Assembly: GCF_000014005.1 (NCBI RefSeq)
Contig: NC_008009.1
Location: 4,588,001 to 4,652,000 of the forward strand
Source of the DNA: Candidatus Koribacter versatilis Ellin345
GTDB taxonomy: Bacteria > Acidobacteriota > Terriglobia > Terriglobales > Acidobacteriaceae
DNA length: 64,000 nt
Direction: 5' to 3'
Both the position numbers and the translations under genes were made by a program. This document shows, one piece after another, positions 58,309 through 64,000 of this stretch. The first letter of the stretch is position 1. Each line of letters starts with the position of its first letter. The notes under the pieces are model-generated. The model was not told where the DNA came from. It did not search any database and saw only the letters and a program-made list of their open reading frames with translations.

Positions 58309-58512
58309 CTAAGCGGCTTTCTTTCTTGCCGCCCACCGCTTTTTCATTGCCGCCGAAATTCGGGCGCGAGCTTCTGCGCTCATATGGCGACGGCCTTTGC
58401 GGCCCTTCGCAGTCGTACGTCCGCCTTTACCCAGGCCTTCCAATGCCGAGATGGCCTGTTCAATGCGGTCGCGTTCGTGCTTGAGTTCTGCTAAGAGAGA
58501 TTGAATGTCCAA
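58309..58512 (-). CDS. Small basic coiled-coil protein with AT-hook-like end
   Basis: 67 residues from TTG 58512; GGGGGAG lies 8 nt upstream, so TTG is well supported and no ATG suits. An N-terminal amphipathic helix (DIQSLLAELKHERDRIEQAISALEGL) is followed by a basic linker (KGGRTTAKGRKGRRH) and the helix MSAEARARISAAMKKRWAAR. The two-part layout resembles H-NS-like or Lsr2-like nucleoid proteins, and MSAEARARIS...KKRWA is a recurrent small-protein motif. DNA binding is likely. Confidence 0.75.
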   Translation of the reverse strand: MDIQSLLAELKHERDRIEQAISALEGLGKGGRTTAKGRKGRRHMSAEARARISAAMKKRWAARKKAA

Positions 58513-58845
58513 GGTTAAGCTCCCCCAAAGAGCTTTTATCTTGTTCTGCTAGGAGTTGATTTTCGTTTCCCGCGGGAAAGAAGATCAAAATATTCATACT
58601 CCTGACTTTCGCCCTACGCAACCTCTCTGAAGCCAGAAAGTAACACCTAGGTGCTATATTTGCTTTCCAGGCAAAACCCTTAACCCTGACTCAACTCTGT
58701 TGTGCGTCCATAAACGGACACTCCGTCCCTGCCTTCGAACATTTTGACCTCCAGACTTCTCTCGCAACCTGCTCATTCTTCGACACGACTCCACGCACCT
58801 ATAGCTGGCCTTCGAAGTGCACTGTGGATTCGCGGAGACGCCCGA
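58513..58845. other. Divergent non-coding region with palindrome and extended -10
   Basis: 333 nt between the basic protein and the SpoIIE-type phosphatase. CACCTAGGTG (58644-58653) is a perfect palindrome. It overlaps TGC-TATATT (58652-58660), an extended -10 reading toward the phosphatase gene. The rest shows no gene; the open plus-strand frame from 58744 has poor coding character. Confidence 0.45.
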
Positions 58846-60012
58846 ATGGCTTCAACTTCCAGTTCCGCCGAAACCCGCGCTGCGCTTGCCGCTTCCGCCC
58901 GCATCCTCATTGGTGAGGACCAGCAGGACGTGCAGGACGCCCTTCATATTCTGTTGAAAGGCGCGGGCTATGCGGCTGAGTCGGCGTCTACTCCCGACGC
59001 GATCCTGAGCAAGCTGGAGTCCGGTAAGTACGATCTCCTTTTGATGGATTTGAACTATCGCCGGGACACTACGTCCGGTAGCGAAGGTCTTGAGATTCTC
59101 GGCATCCTGCGCAATATGCCCGCACCGCCACCCGTGATCGTGATGACAGCGTGGGGCAGCATCGAACTCGCCGTGCAGGCCATGCACATGGGCGCGCGTG
59201 ACTTCATCCAGAAGCCCTGGGACAACAATCATCTTCTACATCTCGCGGAGAAGCACATCAGTGCGCACCGCGACGAAACCCTCCGCAAATTCAAACAGGA
59301 TCACGAACTCGCCGAAGCGCAGGCCGTCCAGAAGCGGCTCATGCCCGCGACTCTGCCAAAGATCTCCGGGATTGATATTGCCGGACAGTGCCAGCCCGCA
59401 GGCGCCGTCGCCGGAGACTACTTCGACGTGCTCCAGCTCGGCGACAACCTCGGCATCTGTATTGCCGACGTCATCGGCAAAGGCCTGCCCGCAGCTCTCA
59501 TGATGAGCAATCTCCAGGCCGCGGTAAAGGTTACCGCCGCCGACTGGGTGAAGCCCTCGGAGCTTTGCAAGCGCGTGAACGCACTCGCCTGCCGCAACGG
59601 CGCTGTGGACAAGTTCATCTCGTTCTTCTACGCAGTGTACGAGCCTGCGACGCGCAATCTCATGTACACGAATGCTGGCCACAATCCGCCGATGGTCATC
59701 CGCAGCAACGGTGAATGCCTGCGCCTCGACACGCCCGACGTCGTTCTCGGCCAGATTTCGGATTGGCAATACCAGGACGCGCACTTCCAGCTCGAGCCCG
59801 GCGACAAGCTCGTGCTCTACACCGACGGCATGAACGAAGCCGGCGAACAAGATGGCAACGAGTTCGGCGAGGAACGTTTGAGCGCGTTCTTCCAGCAGCG
59901 ACCGGCCGCGCGCGCGTCCGAACTATTGCCTGAGGTGTTCGCGGCAATTACCGAACACTGCCACAACAACTTCGCCGACGACGCCACATGTTTGATTTTG
60001 TCCGTGGATTAA
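58846..60012 (+). CDS. Receiver-SpoIIE (PP2C) phosphatase response regulator
   Basis: 388 residues from ATG 58846 (GGAG 9 nt upstream). A receiver (about 18-130) with Glu24-Asp25, phosphoacceptor Asp68, Thr101 and Lys123 is intact, then a short coil, then a PP2C/SpoIIE phosphatase (about 165-388) with QPAGAVAGDYFDV, ICIADVIGKGLPAA, TNAGHNPPMV, LYTDGMNEA and NFADDATCLIL. It is RsbU/RssB-like and probably dephosphorylates an anti-sigma-factor antagonist in response to phosphorylation. No kinase or STAS protein is adjacent. Confidence 0.93.
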   Translation: MASTSSSAETRAALAASARILIGEDQQDVQDALHILLKGAGYAAESASTPDAILSKLESGKYDLLLMDLNYRRDTTSGSEGLEILGILRNMPAPPPVIVMTAWGSIELAVQAMHMGARDFIQKPWDNNHLLHLAEKHISAHRDETLRKFKQDHELAEAQAVQKRLMPATLPKISGIDIAGQCQPAGAVAGDYFDVLQLGDNLGICIADVIGKGLPAALMMSNLQAAVKVTAADWVKPSELCKRVNALACRNGAVDKFISFFYAVYEPATRNLMYTNAGHNPPMVIRSNGECLRLDTPDVVLGQISDWQYQDAHFQLEPGDKLVLYTDGMNEAGEQDGNEFGEERLSAFFQQRPAARASELLPEVFAAITEHCHNNFADDATCLILSVD

Positions 60013-60067
60013 GTGTGTCCGTCCCGCTTGTGCTTACCGCGATGATGCGAGATCGTCGTAGCATCTC

Positions 60068-60964
60068 ATGAAACGAAAGCTTCTGTTTCTCGTCTCGGCT
60101 CTGATCGCTGTCGGAACTCTCGCGCTTGCCCAGAGCGGACCGCTGGGCATCGCCTACCAGTTCACCCACACTCAGAATATGGACCCGACTTTTTCGCCCG
60201 ACGGCAAAGAGATGATCTACATCTCGGTTGTGGCGGGTAAAGAACAGCTCTTTCGCGTCGGACTGGACGGCAAGAACCCGCTGCAACTCACCCGCGACGA
60301 CGCCGACCACGAAGATCCCGCATGGTCTCCCGACGGCAAGCACGTCGCGTTTGTTCTAATCCACGAGAAGGTCGAGCAGATCCATCTCATGGATCCCGAC
60401 GGCGGCAACGTCACGCCGCTCACGCCGAAGGAATCGAAGACGATCCACCCGAGCTGGTCTCCGGACAGCCGTCGCGTCATCTTCTGTACCGATGACGATC
60501 TCGCTCCGCCAAAAAAGAACGACTCCGATATCCTCGCCATGGATATCGCCACTCACGAGACGACCAAGCTCATCAGCGGTGGCGTAAATACTTTTCCCGT
60601 TTGGTCGCCCGACGGCACCAAGCTCGCCTTCCGACGCATGCTCGGCGAGCGCAACTCTGAAGTCTTCCTGGCGAATGAAAACGGCAGCGATCCGAAAAAC
60701 CTCACCAACGATCCTGCGTTCGATGGCTGGCCCGCGTGGTCGCCCGATGGCAAGCAGATCGCTTTCGCGTCAAATCGGCGCGGCAATCACGAGATTTTTG
60801 TGATGAATGCGGATGGCAGCGGCGTTCGCAAGGCCGCCAACAGCGAAGGGCGAGCCACTTCGCCCAAGTGGTCCAAAGACGGCAAGAAGCTCTATTTCAC
60901 GAACTGCAAGAAGGTAGACCTCGGCATCGATTGCGAAATCTACGCCATCGACGTCCCCAGATAA
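60068..60964 (+). CDS. Exported PD40/TolB-like beta-propeller protein
   Basis: 298 residues with a signal peptide (MKRKLLFLVSALIAVGTLALA). Five to six PD40 blades with the repeated DPxxSPDGKxxxF pattern (DPTFSPDGKEMIYIS, DPAWSPDGKHVAFV, HPSWSPDSRRVIFC, FPVWSPDGTKLAF, WPAWSPDGKQIAFAS, SPKWSKDGKKLYF). It is TolB-like, without the N-terminal TolB domain, so more likely a periplasmic binding or enzyme scaffold than a true TolB. Immediately downstream of the SpoIIE phosphatase, possibly co-transcribed. Confidence 0.88.
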   Translation: MKRKLLFLVSALIAVGTLALAQSGPLGIAYQFTHTQNMDPTFSPDGKEMIYISVVAGKEQLFRVGLDGKNPLQLTRDDADHEDPAWSPDGKHVAFVLIHEKVEQIHLMDPDGGNVTPLTPKESKTIHPSWSPDSRRVIFCTDDDLAPPKKNDSDILAMDIATHETTKLISGGVNTFPVWSPDGTKLAFRRMLGERNSEVFLANENGSDPKNLTNDPAFDGWPAWSPDGKQIAFASNRRGNHEIFVMNADGSGVRKAANSEGRATSPKWSKDGKKLYFTNCKKVDLGIDCEIYAIDVPR

Positions 60965-60971
60965 GCCGGGG

Positions 60972-61003
60972 TGCCCCACCCTTTCCCCGAAGGGGAGGGT
61001 GGG
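60972..61003. other. GC-rich hairpin between convergent genes
   Basis: CCCACCCT-TT-CCCC GAA GGGG-AGGGTGGG (60975-61003), a long stem with a 2-nt bulge and the motif GTGCCCCACCC before it. It lies exactly between the ends of the propeller gene and the BNR-repeat gene. There is no U-tract; it may be a bidirectional 3'-end hairpin or a dispersed repeat. Confidence 0.5.
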
Positions 61004-61006
61004 AGT

Positions 61007-64000
61007 TCACTTCGCCGTATACGTGTACGAGTTCTTCCTCCACGTTTTTCCATTCAACGAATACAGAGTCACGTACACCTTTGATCCGTTCGTCGGCAAC
61101 GTATTCACCGTCGTTGAGGTCGCCTTTCCGGTATCCACATAGGCGATATCGTGAGCTCCCGCGGTTGTTCCTACATACAGCGAGTATTCCGATATGCCAT
61201 TGCCTGCGCCCCAGCTAAATGTCGCCGAGGATCCGGTAAATGTCGATCCGGGCGCCGGCGAAGTCATCGTGGCAGCAGTTCCGGTTCCAGGTGCGTAGTA
61301 CACGTAGTAGTTCGCCAGCCATGTATTACCGTTTAGTGAATACAGGGCGATGTAGATCTTCTCGCCGTTCGTCGGGAGAGTGTTGAAGGTCGTAGTGTGT
61401 GCCGCTCCTGCGTTGATGTAAGCAATGTCGTGCGCGCCGGAGGTGGTGCCAATGTATAGCGAGTACTGCGTAATCCCCGCCCCCGCCGTCCAGTTAAACG
61501 TCGCACTCGCCGCACTGAAGGTTGACCCATTTGCCGGCGATGTCATCGTTGCCGCTGCACCCGTGCCGCTGGCGACGTACGTATAGCTATTCGCGTGCCA
61601 GTTGCCATAGATCAGCGTGTTCAGCGTTACGTACAAGCGTTCGCCGTTCGTTGGCAGTCCCGACACCGGCGTGGTGAGCGCTGTCCCCGCATTCACGTAG
61701 GCGATGTCGTGCGCGCCGGCGGTGCTTCCTACGTAGAGAGAGTAGCCCGTGGCGCTCTGTCCGGCATTCCACGTAAAGTTCGCACTCGCACCAGAGAACT
61801 TTGATCCTGGCGCCGGGTTCGTCATCGTCGCCAGCACAAGCGGCGGCAGATTCAGGGTCCAGACTCCGCGCGAGTGCGTATTCACCTGCAATGTGCGATC
61901 GATTTCCGAGACGGTAAAGCTCTTGCACACGACATTCGGCAAACCCGTTCCAGATGTTGACCACGCGGTTCCGCCAGTCGTCGCAGTGAAGACACCTACG
62001 TCGGTTGCCGCAAACATCGTGTTCGGAAAATCGGGATCGTAAGCCAGGTCGTTCACCGGCGCATTCGGCAGATTGCCGCTGACGTCGGTGCAGGTGTTAC
62101 TGGTGATCGAACACAGGAACACATGTCCCACGCTATCGCCAAAGCCGCTGAAGCCTGCGTAGGCCGCAAAGACTTTCGTACTATCGAGCGGATCGGCCAT
62201 CACGCGAGTCACCGGACGATACGGCAGGATGCTGCGGATGTGCGCCCAGTTCACGCCGCCGTTCGTCGAGTAGTTCACCGACGAATCGTTGGATCCCGCG
62301 AACAGCGTGTCGTTCGTCACCGATGTAATTGCCGAGGTGCTGGCTCTTACCGTCCCTTGGTGTCCGCCATTCTGCGCAAGTGCCGTGTCCAAGGTCGTAG
62401 TCGCTCCTCCGAATTCCGCGATCGCTGCACTGCCGAGGTCTTCCCACGTGGGCGCCGAGGGATCCGTTGCATTTGTGGATTGATAGATGTGCGTCGTACC
62501 GTAGAGCATCGTCGGCAACCCAGGATAGGGAACGAAGAGGATCGGAGGATAGAACGCCGAGTTGTCGGCCAGATTGATTCCGGTCGTCATCGGGTTCCAC
62601 GTCCCCGGATCACCTCCCGTAAGCGACACTTGCGGGCCGCCATTGGCCGGAGAACACGCCACGAACATCGCGACTGAAGCGTTCGGATCGAAAACCGCCG
62701 GGGTTCCCTGACAACGCATATTGATCACTTTGATGGTTGTGGGCGTGACCTGATACATTCCCGAGCCAATCGGGAACTCCTGCGCTTGCACAGCCTTTTT
62801 ACGGCGCCCGTTGTATGCCGTGTAGTAAGCGTCGTAGTAGCCCCCGTAATAGTTGGGGTCGTTTGGGTCATTCAGCTCTTCCCACGTCGGTCCGTTCAGG
62901 TTCTTCGCCGCGGGCGGAGCTGCGGACAGCGTCGTCGTCTTCCAAAGCCCCTTGTCTCCGCCTACGAACGCGCCTCCAGCAGCGATGAATGCAAACGCGT
63001 GGATCCCTGGGGGAATCTTGAACCCCGCTGTGCCAGTATTCAGCGACTTCCACGCACTCGATCCGGTCGTACCTCCCGTCGTGTCCGTGTATAAGCTGTC
63101 GCCGTTAGTTCCTCCGACGACGACGTTGTTCGCGTTCGCCGGATCGACGGCAATCACCATGGAGTGCCAGCAGAAACTTCCGCAGAAATCATTCGTCGTT
63201 CCCCCCGCGTTCAATGGCGTCGAGATCGGGTTCCACGTTGTGCCACCGTCAGTGGTCTTGTAGAGGTTCTGGAGACCACCGCCGGTGGATACTTCTTCCG
63301 CAGCGAGATAAATCGTTCCCGGTGTGCTCACGGCGGGCGCCATCACGATGGTCCCGAAATCCGTGCCCACTGGCAACGCATGCCCAGTCGAGCCATTCAC
63401 TGGCGTCCAGGTCGCACCGCTATCGGTGGACTTGTAAACACCACCAGGCACCGATGCATATCCGTAAACATTTCCGATCGCCGCGTACGCCGTCGTATTG
63501 TTTAACCAGAAGATCGAGGTTCCAAAGGCATACGGGATGTCTGTGCTGGAGTCTGGGAGAACGCGGTTCCATGTGGTGCCGCCATCGGTGGAACGCCAGA
63601 TGCCTGACTCGCTCTTGTGCGTGCTGTCTTGATAACCGTAGGCGGTCCCGGCCAGAACCACGGGTGTTCCGCTCGGCACGCTCGGCTGCACCGCGATCGC
63701 TCCGATACGCGCCGGACCATTGTAGGTAAACGACGCTCCCTCCACCGCTCCGAAGGTACTCTGGCCGACCATGCTCCAGGTGGTTCCGCCATTCGTGGAT
63801 TTCAGAACTCCACCGCCGTAATAAGAATCGGCTGCGAAATCGAGTTCCCCGGTGCCTGCGTAGATGATGCTGTGATTGTTGGGATCAATCGCCAACGAAC
63901 CGATCGTCAGGTTTGCCTGCGTATCGGTCAGGGGGGTCCAAGTCGTACCTGAATCGGTGCTCTTCCACACGCCTCCGCCACCGGTGCCGATGTAGACCGT
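61007..64000 (-). CDS. Large exported BNR/VPS10-type repeat protein, 5' end outside window
   Basis: 998 visible codons; the frame is open to the right edge (TVYIGTGGGGVWKST), so the start lies outside. Repeated BNR-type modules (GGVLKSTNGGTTWSMV, SGIWRSTDGGTTWNRV, GGVYKSTDSGATWTPV, LYKTTDGGTTWNPI) form a sialidase/VPS10-like propeller up to about visible residue 725. Three tandem beta-sandwich modules of about 92 residues end the protein. Asp-box propellers of this type bind or cleave glycans, but no sialidase Arg triad or catalytic Tyr is evident. Probably secreted or surface-bound. Confidence 0.82.
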   Translation of the reverse strand, partial: TVYIGTGGGGVWKSTDSGTTWTPLTDTQANLTIGSLAIDPNNHSIIYAGTGELDFAADSYYGGGVLKSTNGGTTWSMVGQSTFGAVEGASFTYNGPARIGAIAVQPSVPSGTPVVLAGTAYGYQDSTHKSESGIWRSTDGGTTWNRVLPDSSTDIPYAFGTSIFWLNNTTAYAAIGNVYGYASVPGGVYKSTDSGATWTPVNGSTGHALPVGTDFGTIVMAPAVSTPGTIYLAAEEVSTGGGLQNLYKTTDGGTTWNPISTPLNAGGTTNDFCGSFCWHSMVIAVDPANANNVVVGGTNGDSLYTDTTGGTTGSSAWKSLNTGTAGFKIPPGIHAFAFIAAGGAFVGGDKGLWKTTTLSAAPPAAKNLNGPTWEELNDPNDPNYYGGYYDAYYTAYNGRRKKAVQAQEFPIGSGMYQVTPTTIKVINMRCQGTPAVFDPNASVAMFVACSPANGGPQVSLTGGDPGTWNPMTTGINLADNSAFYPPILFVPYPGLPTMLYGTTHIYQSTNATDPSAPTWEDLGSAAIAEFGGATTTLDTALAQNGGHQGTVRASTSAITSVTNDTLFAGSNDSSVNYSTNGGVNWAHIRSILPYRPVTRVMADPLDSTKVFAAYAGFSGFGDSVGHVFLCSITSNTCTDVSGNLPNAPVNDLAYDPDFPNTMFAATDVGVFTATTGGTAWSTSGTGLPNVVCKSFTVSEIDRTLQVNTHSRGVWTLNLPPLVLATMTNPAPGSKFSGASANFTWNAGQSATGYSLYVGSTAGAHDIAYVNAGTALTTPVSGLPTNGERLYVTLNTLIYGNWHANSYTYVASGTGAAATMTSPANGSTFSAASATFNWTAGAGITQYSLYIGTTSGAHDIAYINAGAAHTTTFNTLPTNGEKIYIALYSLNGNTWLANYYVYYAPGTGTAATMTSPAPGSTFTGSSATFSWGAGNGISEYSLYVGTTAGAHDIAYVDTGKATSTTVNTLPTNGSKVYVTLYSLNGKTWRKNSYTYTAK
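61010..61840. repeat. Three tandem ~276-bp coding repeats
   Basis: Three copies of a module of about 92 residues at the C-terminal end of the BNR protein. Each runs from TMTxPAxGSxFxGxSAxF via YSLYxGxTxGAHDIAY and LPTNGxxxYVxL to NSYTY. The copies are about 60-70 percent alike by eye, so they arose by duplication and then diverged. The fold is probably immunoglobulin-like. Confidence 0.8.

Overview
The window reads as chromosomal DNA of a free-living soil bacterium, most likely an acidobacterium of the Terriglobia/Koribacter kind. That is an inference from gene content: a double FtsX/MacB-type orphan permease without an ATPase, two very large Oar-like TonB-dependent receptors with N-terminal carboxypeptidase-regulatory domains, many small exported proteins, and moderately GC-rich coding sequence. 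No phage, transposase, CRISPR array or rRNA was found. Two tRNA genes are present: Glu(CTC) on the minus strand and His(GTG) on the plus strand.

Layout. 1-6 kb: a membrane protein fragment, a subclass B3 metallo-beta-lactamase with Gln in the first metal-ligand position, an O-methyltransferase, a composite intergenic repeat, and an operon of a CHASE2-adenylate cyclase, a Gln-rich exported protein and an M48 protease. 6-16 kb: trpD, a secreted GH32 fructan/sucrose hydrolase, the orphan permease, a BlaI/M56 pair with a palindromic operator, a beta-CASP nuclease-like protein and a SRAP (YedK/HMCES) protein. 16-25 kb: a MocR/PdxR-type regulator with a short coupled leader ORF, a LytTR regulator with a degenerate receiver next to a membrane protein, the first TonB-dependent receptor, a DUF1223 protein and an NmrA-like reductase. 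25.6-26.3 kb: an AhpD/carboxymuconolactone-decarboxylase-like gene interrupted by one in-frame TGA exactly at the second position of its CxxC motif.

26-36 kb: tRNAs, small zinc-ribbon and exported proteins, a histone-deacetylase-like hydrolase, a cytidylate-kinase-like protein, a Sel1 protein, a class III aminotransferase and a DeoR regulator. 36-47.7 kb: the second TonB-dependent receptor, a TauE/DUF1634 pair, peptide deformylase, a MetX-like hydrolase and a threonine-degradation operon (tdh, unknown gene, kbl). 47.8-64 kb: hydantoinase B, a 16-residue Lys/Ala microprotein gene, a MerR regulator, an oxalate/formate-type MFS carrier, a fucP-like/HAD/rhodanese/TlpA operon, a tryptophanase/tyrosine phenol-lyase relative, a receiver-SpoIIE phosphatase, a PD40 propeller and a large BNR-repeat protein cut by the right edge.

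The main discovery is the AhpD-like gene at 25680-26240. Its TGA is followed, with no other stop, by the rest of the fold. Directly after the TGA lies a perfect 8-bp hairpin with a GGU apical loop at nucleotides 22-24 counted from the U of UGA, the register of the E. coli fdhF SECIS element. This is the signature of a CxxU selenoprotein that ordinary gene callers split into two ORFs. A perfect 18-bp palindrome lies between it and the divergent NmrA-like reductase, suggesting joint control. Further observations are two families of intergenic repeats (one with compensatory stem changes between copies), a BlaR1-like protein whose sensor domain is replaced by heptad repeats, and several microgenes that standard length cut-offs would miss.
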